From Sebastes aleutianus (taxonomy: Eukaryota; Chordata; Actinopteri; Perciformes; Sebastidae): DNA of 64,000 nucleotides. This document shows positions 26,558 to 40,400 of this stretch, piece by piece. Both the position numbers and the translations under genes were made by a program. Every line of letters begins with the position of its first letter. The stretch's first letter is position 1. The notes below the pieces were generated by a model. That model worked only from the letters and a program-made list of their open reading frames with translations, had not been told where the DNA came from and searched no databases. The DNA is taken from the NCBI GenBank assembly GCA_916700875.1, contig CAKAKS010000067.1, positions 6,204,909 to 6,268,908 of the forward strand. The letters run 5' to 3'.

Positions 26558-29500
26558 GTTTAAGGGTTGCTGTTACGTCATATCTTTGAGCTGAGGTCGG
26601 ACGTCACTGTTTAATTCATATTTACCTACATAAATACCATATAAAGAGCAGCACATTTTAGATCAGTTATTATTTTGGATCAGTATTCAGCTGTAATACA
26701 TTTAAACATTTATGTCCACGTCTGTCATCTGGCATTGCATTGTCGGAATATTTCAACCTCATATTAGACTGGATGAAAATATTATTATGGTTTAAGTGAA
26801 CTCTACTTTCCAATGCAAACTGCTGGGCACATTATGAGGGAACTGAAATGAGTTCAGAGCTCAGATGAATTCAAATTCCTCATTCAAATGATGTACTGTA
26901 CAGTGAGAGTGTCAGCGCTAACAGAGAAGCGTTCAGCATGAAACATGTTTTATAGTTTCTATCTCGTTTGATATAATAATCAACAAACACAGAAACAGCT
27001 TTTTATATCACATTCTAATTAAACCACAAGTATTTAACCAAAACATTTGAGCAGCGTTTTCTAACTTGTGTTTTCCATTTAACAAGTTTTGTTTGTTGAG
27101 CTCAAAATGTTAAAGGTGCTCTGTGGAGTTTTTTGTAAACAAACTAAACTTATGTTTGCATTCGGTGTTACTCACCTTGGTGTCTAACAAATGCGAGGGA
27201 TATATTTCATAAAACAATTTTTCTCAAAATTTTGAAACCTGTATTGTTTACATCCATTTTTACTAGCAAGAAATCTTCTTCTCTAGCCTCCAACCTTTGC
27301 CGAAGCATTGCTGCATTTCCTGGCACATTACTGCCTCCGGTCGATCAGTGGGATAGTGTGACACCATTGGCAGGAATGTGTATCGCGTCGTCCGTCGTTC
27401 GCATCGTACACGAGACAAACAAAACCGCCCCTAGAGGTCAAAAACTCCACAGGTTACCTTTAAGAGAGCCACATACTGTATAGCACAGAGAGTGAGGCTT
27501 GCTGCCAATGTGTCCTAGCAGCCAACTGCCAGAAAAAATTCCCCTTCAGCCCAAAATGCATCTCCCCATAGACTGCCATTAAAAAGGGACATCTGTAAAA
27601 CTGTGGACCAGAAACCTTGAACTGCACATTATCTATTTCTCTTTACACATCCATGCTTCAGCTTTTTTCGAACTGACTGGTTCTTTTTCCCTTTATTCCA
27701 AAATATTTAGCCCAAATATAAAACCTAATGCAGTCTGTGCAGCAGGTACTTGAATGCACATTTGCACATATTGGACTTGGGCATGGATATAGTAGAGAGT
27801 AGAAATGCCAGAAATGCAACAAAAATCTTACATATTGCAAAAAAGAGTTTGCATATCGAAAAAGAGAAACGTCGTCGTACATTGTCGTACTTGCTTCTTC
27901 CCCTACTGGAGACAAAACACTCAACATTTCAGAGGGCTGTTTCACAAAAGCAGAATGAATAAATCCAGGATAAGCGAGAAAGCGAGGCTTGACCTAGTCT
28001 AGTCAGTTCATCCTGTCTTATAACACGACGTTGTTGAATACTCAATTATGATTGGTTAATCACGGCGTTCTGCGGTCTGTTATAAACTGTATTTGCTTAA
28101 TTGTACAGTAGTTGATGGAAATACACACTGATTTACATTTGGTTTGTTGTTTAAATTCAAGTATTTTCACTTAAAGCTTGAATTTTGCTTAATTAACCCT
28201 TGTGCAAAATGTTACTAAAGAGTCTTTAAAGCAGCAAACTGAAGTGCTTTTATAAACCTGTTGTGGGTTGAATTTTATGTCAGCAGGTGATAGAGAAAAG
28301 CTATAATTTAGTCCTTGTCGGGGAATATCACATATGATTACTCTGAACCATTAACAGTAGGAACAAAACTAAAAACATGGCGAGCACTCAGAGCTCTTTG
28401 GAGCGTGCAGAAGCAGAAGCAGAAGCACATCCTTCCAGTTCAGTATAATGACAAAATGAAGCCGGTGCTTTGAAGAGATGTTCCCAGTGGACACGCAGCC
28501 AGTCTATCAGGCTCTCAGGCTCTGCTGCTCAAACCATTACATTAACCACCGGATCACAGGGTGGATTATGACCTTTAGTTTTCCCAGCTAAGTGTCGGTA
28601 TTTATAGTAACGTGATTATGAAAGGAGACCCGCTGCAGACAGAGATGTGATGTTGGGCGGATTAGAAAGAAGCATTTCCAGACAGAACTTCTTTTAGTTC
28701 TGCATAAACCTCGAGGAAGACACAGCAACAACAACAAGCTTTAGATTTAACAGAAAAATACACACTGACGCACACACGTCAAGTACACTGCATGGTGGGG
28801 TTTTTATCAAAAAAGCACTGTACGATACTTTTATGGTTCCATTGTGAGAGTTTTTGGAGCTGAAGTGAAACCAGAACCATTTAGATCCTGGTCCAGAGTT
28901 AAGAAAACCTCACTCAAATCCAGATTGGCTTTTATGATATTTGTAAACTACAAGAAACTACAAATGTAACCATACACATTACGTGGTGCAGTTCACTCTA
29001 ACAGAGACTAACACAGAGTCCTCTGTGAGGCTGTAACTAAACGCTAATGTCACCATGCTAACATGCTCTCAATGAACAGGCTGGTCTCGTAGCTACGAAA
29101 AGTAATGCACTGCAATTCATGTATCCCACGAAATCAATTTGTATGTAATTAACGTAATGGTCAACCAGGAAATATAAAGAGTGGTGGACGCAGCGTAGGG
29201 AGGAGGATGGTAAAATTCCAGAGCTTTCACCCAGGAGACCGGCGTTCGTGTCCCGTGTGAAACCAGAAGTCAACGCTGATTAATTTGTCACGTAACTTGT
29301 GTGCTAAATTGACGCCACTTTCGGTGTTGTTTTAAGCCAAACAACAATCTTTCCCTGAACCTAACGAAGTAGTTTTGTTGCCTAAACTTAAGGAAGTTGT
29401 TTCCTGTGAAGACAGAAGTTTATCTTGAAAAGACTGTGTGCATGTAACGAGTGGAAATTAACACGCGTTGCTTTACGTTCGTAGGAAAACAAACATAAAA

Positions 29501-30363
29501 AGGAGGAATCACTTTTTCGTGAGATATCATACGAACCGTTATATGAGAATACGTTGCAATGACACTGCTAAAAGGTATAATATTTACCATGTTCACCATC
29601 TTAGTTAGCCCTGTGATAGTCTGGCGACCGGTCCAGGGTGTACCCCGTCTTCCCCTAATGTCAGCTGGGATCGGCTCCAGCCCAGCCCAGATAATGGATG
29701 GGTGGATGGACTATCTTAGTTTAGTAGTGTTAGCATGCACTTGCTAATTAACACTTACAAGAATGTACAGCTGATGTTGATGGTAATGTCATTAGTTTTG
29801 CAGGCATTTAGTCAAAAAACGAAGTATTTGAGACATCAAAATGTGACCTCATGATGATGCTAGATGGTGAAGCGATCACCAAAGTTATTACAATCTATCC
29901 TGAGGAGAACGTGAATGTGTGCACCACATTTCGTGGCACTTGGTCCAATAGTTGCTGAGCGATTCACTCAAAAGAGAAAAAGTCAGGGGATCACCAAAGT
30001 CATGAGGAATCACCATCTGGGGACCATGAATATCTATACAAAATGTCACAAGCCAATCCATCTAATAGTTGCTAATATATTTCAGTCTGGTGGACCAACA
30101 TAGAGCCGAGCAGCTAACATGGTTAATAACAATAGACAGTAGACAAGGTGTGTCTTTAAGATTTGACTTTCTCCCCCCGTCCTGTAGAGTGCTATTACCA
30201 CACTGCTAACTGTGTTCCTCCATATTGACCTGTTGCTGTTTCCTGCTGGTTTACTGTTTGTCTTCAGCAGAGAAACTTGCTGCGGTTTCCAAAAAGACTC
30301 CGCCCTGTGAAATGTAGCTTTCCTTGTTCGGCAAGTTTGTGTGAAAACACCAGTGTGTGTGCG

Positions 30364-30400
<37 letters not shown>

Positions 30401-31441
30401 CCCCGCCCCACCCTCCTCACTCTCCGCCTGTGTGTTAGTGTGAGTCTCATTATTTCCTCAGTGGTTATTTGCATTTCTCAGGAAAAGCTGAGGTCACCCC
30501 TATGTGTTTAGTGGGCCAGCAGAGCAGACCAGGCATCAGCTAGAATCTGCTTTGTATTCACTTGAAATTCTGATCTGAAACTGAAACTGACCCAGGATCA
30601 GCTCTTTCAGGGGGAATTCATTTCTGTAGTGAGGCAGTGCAGCTGTGTCTTAATGCAGGTTGCTGCTGCCCTCTAGAGGACATGAAGGGGAATATAAGAA
30701 TAACATCAGTCTATATGCATAGTGCATAATGTACACACTGTATGAACAACGTGAGGACAAACTGCAGCCTAGACTGTGTGATCAACATGGTGGGATATTA
30801 GAGGATGATACAGGTAAAGAGGTGGAAATCAGGTGCCCCGGTAGCTCACCTGGTAGAGCGGATGCCCATACACCTCAGTGGCCCAGGATCCAATCCGACC
30901 CGCGGCCCTTTGCTGCATGTTGATGATAAAAACATCAATAAAGAAATAAACTAATAATAATGTATATGTATATATATATATAAACAGTATATGCTGTATA
31001 TGTAAGGGGTAATGTACAGCAAGCTGGTCATTGTTGTGAAAGAATCCCCGACAGGGCGATGAGAGACGGAAGGGTGGACACAAAAACAGTCCGCCAGAGT
31101 CCGACAGTAGAAACTGCGCCCATGGCAACGGTCTGCTATACATAGCAACGGTCTGTTATACAGAAATTACAGACTGCAGAACGCCATGATTGACCAATCA
31201 GAATCGAGTATTCAACACAGCCGTGTAATAAATATATGTATAATATATTATATATATATATATATTACGGTATTTTAAGGCCTCTCATCACTTTCCTTCT
31301 CTATTCTCTCTCCTCAGTGGTTTGTGTGACAACATCATCCAGGACATCATCTACAGCTACCTGGTCCTTCCCAACCGCATCACCATCCCTCTGGTGGGGG
31401 AGGCCCAGCTGGCCCAGCTACGCTTCCCCATGCCCAAGGTA

Positions 31442-31484
<43 letters not shown>

Positions 31485-34400
31485 GAGTCAATAAATCTGT
31501 TGATTGGTGGATCATTTCTGGTTCCAGCTTCTTTTACACTGTTTTAAATAATTTTAACATGAATATGAATAGTGGAACCTGTTACATTAGTCATTCAATA
31601 TTTATTCCAGCATATTCATGTATTATTGTATATCAGTAGCCGTATTTTCCATTCGCATATTTCTACGTGCATTTTGAAGTATCGCATTAGAAAAGCTGTA
31701 TGATAATGGCAAAATTTGTTTAAACTTCCTCAATTGCGGAAAAAAAAAAGTTTTTACTCTCTTGATTCAAAAAAGAGTTGATGCGCTAAATGGATTATGG
31801 AAACGAACATTTAACTCACATGACAGATCAGCTGTTTCTGCTGTTGCAGATTTTTATATTGTCTTCGTCTCCGGAGACATGAAACACCAGCTGACATGAG
31901 AGAACTATTAAAACTAATTCCTGAAGACCTTTCTCCATTTTTCCATTGTAGATGGTTCAATAGCCGAGGCGACTTGTTCTGTTTCCTGGCAGATTACAGC
32001 CATGTGTAGCCTATAGCAACAACTTCTGACCAGACTACGCTGTAGCCGAGTTTATTCGCTCCAAACCAGCTGATGCACCTAATTTGCATTTCTTTTTTTG
32101 ACACATTTCATTAAAATTCACTTAAAATTCGCTTCGACAGTTGAATGGAAACACGACTAATGTGATTTTATTAAAAACGTTCCCTTTAGCTGCTTCTCCG
32201 TAGTAAATTAATCCAAACATGTCCCTTGAAACAGAACCTACACAGAGCTTTTGGACTAGTTAGTCCAAGTTAATATTCAATGCTTTGTGTTCTATTTGAC
32301 ATCCTGCAGCTTTAAAGCTAACTCACTTGTAGTCATCTTTGATTATATGTGAGGTCTGCTTGATAAACTCTTTCACCCCTCATGACTTGAGTATTAATCA
32401 ACAGAGGGAACACTAACTAGTGTCAGCGTCTTACAGCTCCACGACGGTCTTGTGGCTAAAAATATCACTGATCTAAATTCTTTGTAAGCATCATTACACC
32501 ATCTGTTTTTAGATAAACTACGCATCCTGTTCTTCATGAGCAAACGGGGAAACTGCCAACGCTGTTTCCTCTTTCTATTTTACCTTAGGTTAGCTTTCTA
32601 TTGCTAAATAACTTCATGTGTGGGTGCTCTTTTTTCAGAAGTCCACTCATTATCCTCACTTCTCCATGAAATATAAAACTATTTCAGAGGTTTCTTGGCC
32701 TCCCTCCTCTCTCGTTGTCCAGCCTCATCTTACACTCTCTGTCCCTCGTGTGTCCCCTCAGGGCGTCCTGAGGATCCACTTCATCGAGGCACAGGACCTG
32801 CTGGGCAAAGACAAGTTCCTGGGAGGGCTGATCAAAGGCAAGTCAGACCCGTACGGAGTCATCCAGGTCGGGACCCAGCTCTTCCAGAGCAAAGTCAAAC
32901 ACGAGACCGTCCACCCGAAATGGAACGAAGTCTACGAGGTGAGTGACATTTAATTATTTTATTCTGGCCTCATGCATGAAAAAGAATCCATCTAAATAAA
33001 GAACCTTCCTGTACAGCTGCAGTAAAGTGGTCGCACTTTAAACAGAAGCCCTGCTTGCTTTTTCTGCAGGCATCCAGTGATTTGTAGTCACAAATCACAT
33101 GATAGTGATTATAATTTTATCCAAATTTCTGTATACAATAGGGCCGGATATCTGCAATGATCCCTCAATTCAGTCTGATTTTTTACATTCAGTTACATAT
33201 ACAAGATATAAAGGCAATTTTCAGAGTTTATCCTGAACTTAAATTACATTTTCTTTCACATGTGAGCAACTTTATATATATTTTATAGCTATCACATGCT
33301 GTAGCATAAATCACTTTATTAAATGCACAAAGACTTTATTTTCAAACAAAGTGCAGTCTTAACTTAACTTTTACCATTCATGACAAATAACCACGGTCTA
33401 CACATAACATTTAAAATAAATGTACTGCGGGCTGCCAATGGATTAAAATATTTAATCGTGATTAATCACAAATTTATCGCACATTCTGTTCAAAATGTAC
33501 CTCAAAGGGAGATCTGTCAAGTATTTAATATTCTTATCAACATGGAAGTGGACAAATATGCTGCTTTATGCAAATGTATGTACATATTTTTTATTGGAAA
33601 TCAATTAACAACACATAACAATGACAAATATTGTCCAGAAACCCTCACAGGTACTGCATTTAGCATAAACAATATGCTCAAATCATAACATGGCAAACTG
33701 CAGCCCAACAGACAACAACAGCCGTCAGTGTGTCAGTGTGTTGACATGACTATGACTTGCCCCAAACTGCATGTGATTATCATAAAGTGGGCATGTCTGT
33801 AAAGGGGAGACTCGTGGGTACCCATAGAACCCATTTTCATCCACATATCTGGAGGTCAGAGGTCAAGGGACCCCTTTGAAAATGGCCATGACAGTTATTC
33901 CTCGCCAAGATTTAGTGTAAGTTCGTAGCGTTATTCAACCTCCTTCACTACAAGCTAGTATGACATGGATGGTACCGATGGATTCATTAGGTTTCGTAGT
34001 TTCATATGATACCAGTATCTTCACTCTAGCTTTAAAACCCACTACAACCTAAAAATCACAAGTTGCGTTAATGCATTAAAGAAATTAGTGGCGTTAAAAC
34101 AAACACTTTATTATCACGTTAACTTTGACAGCTCTAAAAAAAACAAAAAAAACAAAAAACATTCTAGTCTTTAATTTTAATGCAAAAATTCCTGGAGACC
34201 AAATACTAATCCAAAGTATAATTTGTCACAAATGTTGACATATAAAGTCAAAGTGCAAAGACGCAAGTGGATGCAAATTCTTCTTCAAGTTGAATATGTG
34301 TCATCTTAAATGAAAAACTCCCCCATTACAAGGCTTTATGACTCCAATTCATTCATTCACAAAGGAAGACAAGAACAAAAAGAGAGAATAGGAGTTCCTG

Positions 34401-37400
34401 AATAGTTCAGTGTTCAGTCTGAACGCACCTTGAGAGTGTTTTCATGCACCAGCAGTAAGTGGATCCAAAAACGTATTTGTCTAAACCCCGTGTCTCTGTC
34501 AAATCTACACCAGTCCTGTGTTCAGTGTGTTTATTTGTATTTTTCAGGCCTTGATGTACGATCACACGGGACAGAATGTGGAGATTGAGCTGTTTGATGA
34601 AGACACTGATAAAGACGACTACCTGGGAAGGTACAGCTTCTGTTAAAATAATAAAACTACAGCTTATTGCCAGAATCAGAGGCCCCAATCGTTCACGTCA
34701 TGCATCCACCTAAAATGCAAATATTTTTTTTGTCTCTCAGCTTCTAAAATATGAAGATGTGCTGCTTTTCTCTGTTCCACATTATTATAAGAGCTTTCAC
34801 AGTGAAGTCTCAGTGGTGTTTAATGAGTGCAGCGTGACTTTAATTTCCACCAGAGAGCCCAGTAACTGAGCCGCCGTGTGAGAATCGTTCTGTCGTGACG
34901 CAGCGTGATGACTCAGCCTCGCTCACTGGAAGTTTTGTGTTGTTTGTGACTTTGTTTTTCAGCCTGATGATCGACGTGGCCGAGCTCGAGAAGGAACAGA
35001 AGGTCGATGAGGTAACCTGCACCACTTCCTCTCAGTGCCCTCAGCAGTCAGCTCCATTTTTAGACTCAAAAACTACATTACAGCCTGGAGACATACAGTA
35101 TAGTGATGTTTATGTGTGCTCATTACTGTGGTGTTTCTACACTGCATGTACAAGAGGTCACCTGTCACTTCAACACTCGTGTTTATCTGTTGATAAAGTT
35201 TGAGTTTTTGTAAGTTATATATTCCTTTTCCCTCCTTTTCAACCATGATGCATATTCAGCATAATACTGCTCACACTGACGACCCACTTCTTCTCGTTCT
35301 TTTTTTTTTTCTTTTTTCAGAAATTTAATTTTGTGACTTTTTTTCTCTCCTCCTTATTAGAATGACCTACCAGCACAGAACAAATAGATGGCATTTTTGC
35401 TCACATCATATACAAATAAATGACATACAAGTTGTACTATCATTTGAAATAAATAAAACAAATTTTAAAAAAGAAAATAATTAAAAATAATTAATGAAAG
35501 GCATACTTTATGTAACTTAAATCTCTTCCAAAATGTATCTACTATGACATGGTTGGCACAGATGGATTCATTAGGTTTTTTCTAGTTTTATATGATACCA
35601 GTATCTTCACTCTAGCTTTAAAACAGAGCCGCTACAACCTAAAAATCACAAGCTGCATTAATGTGTTAAAGAAATTAGTGGCGCAAATTTACGTTAACGA
35701 GTTATTATCACGTTATATATATATATATTATCTAATAAGGAAGATAATCTGCAGTTTCCTTCCAGAATGCTGTCATGTATGAACAATAATTTTTTTATCG
35801 TCATCTTAATCTTTACAAAAATAATAATTTTAATAATTTTGTTGAGCATTTCTAAAAATTGCATCATTCTCTGTGAGCCACAAGGAAAAAGAGCACAATA
35901 AATGCTGACTGTATAAATCATTGCTGTGTTATAACAATGAGTGATGAAGAGTAGCAGATATTGAAAATGACTGAAGAACCCTGAAGCGTTGTGGTATCGA
36001 CATTAACACCGAGCATGTCTTTGTCTGCAGTGGTTTGTGATGGAGGATGTGGCTACAGGGAAGCTGCATCTCAAACTGGAGTGGTTATCTCTGCTGCCCA
36101 CACCTGAGAAGCTGGACCAGGTACAGAACAACTGCTTCCCCGAGCACTTCATTACAATTATTGAGATGTCCTATTAGACTCTGGGGATCTTGTGATGGAC
36201 ATTTAACCTCCAGCCCGTCCAAACCTTCTGCCACGTTCTTCCCGTGAAGCCTCACAGGACCAAAACTAAGCATTATGTCCTTTTGTCTTTCCTCGCAGGC
36301 ACTGATGAGCATCAAAGCTGATCGTGGTCAGGCCAATGACGGCCTGTCGTCTGCGCTGCTCGTCGTCTTTCTGGATTCAGCCAGAAACCTACCGGTAAGT
36401 CGATTTGGTCCAACTTCCCCGGGTGCATCTGCAGTAATGATTTCCAGTTTCATCCTAGAGAGATATAACAAATACAGATATTTATTGAGTCCAGATGAAG
36501 AAAAATGGTGATTTACAGATGCTTCTGGAGGCTGATGTTTACCTGTCGTGAATCAGACTACTTCTGAATCCAAATCCAAGATTCGATTTGGCTTCCGATT
36601 TTAAGGTCACGATCCGAATTTTTGATTTAAACCAGCACTGACTCAAGTTTTCAAATTCTTCTTTGAAAAGCTACATGGCATCAAGTGTGATATCTTTTTG
36701 GAATGTACCACAATAAGTCCATATGGTCTCATTTAAGCCATTTCATTTGTAATAACCCTAACCTGTTTCACCAGTCAGTTGGGATCAAACTGTCAAACAA
36801 AAGATCCACTAGATGGCCGGAGGGAACTTTACAACAACAGCTTGATCGCCGATTTTGTTTAGTTTTTTTCTTTGCATGAATTGGAGCTGTAGATTGTTGC
36901 TGTGTGGTTGATATTTAAATGCCATTTTGCATTTTTTTTTTTTTTCTTGACTTCCCACCCGTCTGGTGCTCCAGGTAGTTTAAAACAAACATTCTTGGGA
37001 ATAGCTGAAGTGTATTTGCCATCGAGTTTTTGTTTGTTAGTTCCAGTTCTCACAGTCTGTTCTCCTCAGTCTCTCTCTTATCTTCCTTTCTGAACTTCTC
37101 TTCTGTTCTTCACTCCATCTCATCTGACAGGTGCGGTAGAGAGAAGACTTAAAATAGCAGTGAATTCTGTTGTAATATTGACATATTCATATTGTTTCAA
37201 TTCAAACAGAAAGGCAAGTTATTGTTATGTTTTGGGGATGGACTAGTTGAAAGTGATTTAACTCCGGGGGGGCGGGGGCGTTATGTTCGTTGTGTTCACA
37301 CCAAGCGTGAAGCAAACCTTCGCCGCGCTTTACTTTTACCGGGATCATTTGTGTTAATTCGCGCTAGATGTATCGGAGAGGAGGAGGAGCTTGTCTCCAT

Positions 37401-40400
37401 AGATACCAACAACTTTTCTTTCCTCAACCATGGAAGAAATAACCACTTCTGCTGCTTTATACTGTACATGTTGAGGAAGTCCCAGATATGACAGAAAACC
37501 AAACGCCGTCGTGTCTGGGTTAATAACATCACCCGGCAGCGAGCTGTATTCACATACAGTGTCATTACACTGACTGTATCTAGCAAGCCACATGTCGGTA
37601 CTGCGGTATGACCCCAAAATAAACAGATTGTGCTGTGATTTAATATCAATAAACGGATCAAAATGATGCTGAAATAACTACATAGTGATGCTGATTAGTA
37701 AAAAATCGGAATTCATGCTTTGTCAGGCCTGTCTGCAAGACGACAAGCAAACAACTTTTAAAATGCTTGTTTTCTGAATGGAGTTTGGATGGATCAGTGC
37801 CAGGCTATGCAGCTCCATCAACACTCAACATAAAGTCATCTAGGCATAAATACAGCAGCGACGTTGTTGTTTCTACCGTAGACAGTCTGTGGTTTCTACA
37901 CAGAGTTTGGTCCGTTCTCTGTACAGATATGATTTGCTATCGTAGCTCTGGGTGACCACAGACACAAAAAAGATTTATTTCCTCCATTTCTGATTCAACA
38001 ACAACACGTCCCAGATGCCCAAAATCTCAGCGCTGATAGGCTTTCACGACACGGCATCACGCGAATTTATCGCTAGAGTTGAAAAATTTAAACTCTCGCA
38101 AATACGCGAATGACGCAAATTTTGTGTATTCGCGTCCTTCACGCCATTCGTATCGCCCCGCGCAAACTCACGTGTAATTGCCTCTTTGCACTGACTTTTG
38201 TACCTTCACGCTTTGTGTGAACGCAGCATGCCATTTGTTTTAGAAAAACAGCGCCCTCTTCCTTTTAGGCATGAATTGTGGCTGCTACTGTATATAAGCA
38301 TTTACTCCGCAGCAGTAGGGCTGTTTATCGGCATTAATCTGGCGATACGATACGCATCATGATACAGGGGTTACGATTCAATATACGCCGATTTTGTTAG
38401 CAAGACGACATTGACATTTTTTTAAATCTAATTTGAGGAAAACTGTCAGAGTATAAAGAACACACCACCAATCTTAGTAAAAGAAAGTTTAGGCTACTTA
38501 TTTACGTAATCAGAACAGTGGGATCTGCCTTTAACATAGCACTACTTTTTGTGCAAACTGAGCCACCGTCTGCTACAAATCTTTGCATGTAGACTATTAA
38601 TTAAAAATGGATTCAGTGTTTTTACACCTAGGCAGCACTGAACTGTGTTTGTGGTAACTGAACTGTCACAGCACCTTTAAGTCTTTTCTCATACAGCATT
38701 TTTCTAGTATAAAGAACTCTATTTGTTAGTGTTTGACATCTGTAGTGCAGGCCTCACCTTCCTCTTCTCAGCCTCCTCTTCTTCTTCTTCCTCACTTCCT
38801 TCCCCCCTCTGAAGAGCGTCTTCGAGGGGAACTTGGGCTCTGGCTACTTAAAAGAGAGGCGGGCGGCGGGCCTCGTGTTTTGCGAGAACACCGCCTCTCT
38901 CTATAGGACCTTATTTGTGAGTCCGCTGGCTGTTTTCTGCATCCTAGAGTAGTTTGGCCAACGCCAACGTGTGACGACCTCTGCTCGAGGTCACGTTCCC
39001 TTTTCGTTACGTCTGCTTGTGTTTGGTTTTGTAAAATCTAAAGGTTTGTCTGATGAGCATGAATCCCGACTAGTGCATGAGAATTCATTAATATCATTAT
39101 TTGTTATAAATGTTATTTGTTGGAGTTTGACTGATTACAAAGCGAAGGAACAAGACAGAAAAACAACATTGAAGGTTTATTATGTTTGAGGACTATCAAA
39201 AGCATCCTTCCTGCTCTGTTATCTTTCAGGATTAGTTGACACGTTGTACATTGTTTCCACTGATCTAGTTTCATCAGATGGGTTTAGTATTTTTTCGAGA
39301 GCATAGACGCCGGTTGTACGTCTAATGAAATGAGCCTCACCAGAGTTCATTCGCTCATTTTCTCCTGAGAAAGAAGTCGCGTTGATGTTTTTCTGCCAGC
39401 GCAGATCACATTTTAGCGGAGCAATAGAGTTTTAAAAGGATAAAACAATCAATACTGCTCTATGTTTGCTATTATACAGGTAGAAGTCTTACTTTGTGTT
39501 CTGAAGGTGTCTCATGAGACGAAACAAAAAGTGCCAGACAAGAATGTGAAAGTATTGTAATGTAATAGTGTTAGTTTTGTCGGCATTTATCAGACAGATT
39601 TAGTCCTGAAATGTGCGGAACATCAACTTCATCCTTCTTATTTTGACAATTTTTCAGTTGACAAAAACATGATATTTTAGTTTAATCTTAGTCAAAGAAA
39701 ATGTAAATTTTAGTCTAATGAGAGAACATTAGACATCTTAGTCTCATTTTATTAGTTAACAAAAAAATGTATTACATTTGACTCTATTTTTAGTGTGAGC
39801 AAATTTTACCATTTTAGATCATCGTAAGTAGAGCATGGTGATATGGCCAAAATCTTCTATCCCGATATAGGTCATTTCATATCTTAATAATGATATAAAT
39901 TGTGATGTAAAGCCTATTGTTGTATACTCCTGTGTGAAATCAATACTTAAGTCCGTAAGAACTATTTATACTGTATTATGCTGTCGCAAATTAGTTTCAT
40001 GTCAGATTAATTTTGAGAGGAAGGAATGCATTTTGATCGGTCTGAGACACTGAGAGCAGGGAGGGTGAATTCTCCATGGATTGCTTTCCCTCCATCCTTC
40101 CTGTGTAAACTCATTGTGTGTGAACAGGTTTTCCCCATCAGTCTCCTGTGTGGCGAATCTGCCACCGGGGGGCCGCACATGGTGAAAACTGAAGTGATTC
40201 ATTTTTGAAGGGAATGCACAGACCTTTTGACAGGAAATGACCTTAACACTTATATACATAATGCAGTTCTGACTGTTTGCCACTAGGTGTCACTGACGAG
40301 TTAATGCCCCTTTAATCCAACTGCTTACTTGTCAATAGGTCTGTGTATAGAGTGCTCCAGGGATGATGTATTTTTGTAGGCCAACCAGGAAGTAAGCATC

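Larger units (their letters stand above)
24816..31317 (+). other. esyt2 intron, 6.5 kb, dense in mobile elements
   Basis: RecQ-like fragment, several dispersed repeats, a MITE-like element, a SINE head, two microsatellites and a (TA)n tract close to the next exon. No exon found. Confidence 0.6.
31439..36030 (+). other. esyt2 introns 31439-32761, 32939-34547, 34631-34962, 35012-36030
   Basis: Family A full copy and fragment, (AC)n and (TA)n tracts. 31500-32650 contains nothing I recognise. Confidence 0.55.

Noticed and set aside
30082..30474. 130-residue minus-strand open frame
   Set aside because: Contains a His-Thr run from the (GT)n microsatellite and crosses an old repeat; no family resemblance or splice structure.
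30832..30920. tRNA gene
   Set aside because: A and B boxes are present, but the arms do not form a proper cloverleaf and the sequence continues into SINE-type sequence.
37192..37661. Open frames of about 100-120 residues on both strands
   Set aside because: They lie in the Harbinger-like relic; only the short plus-strand remnant starting at 37430 matches a known family.
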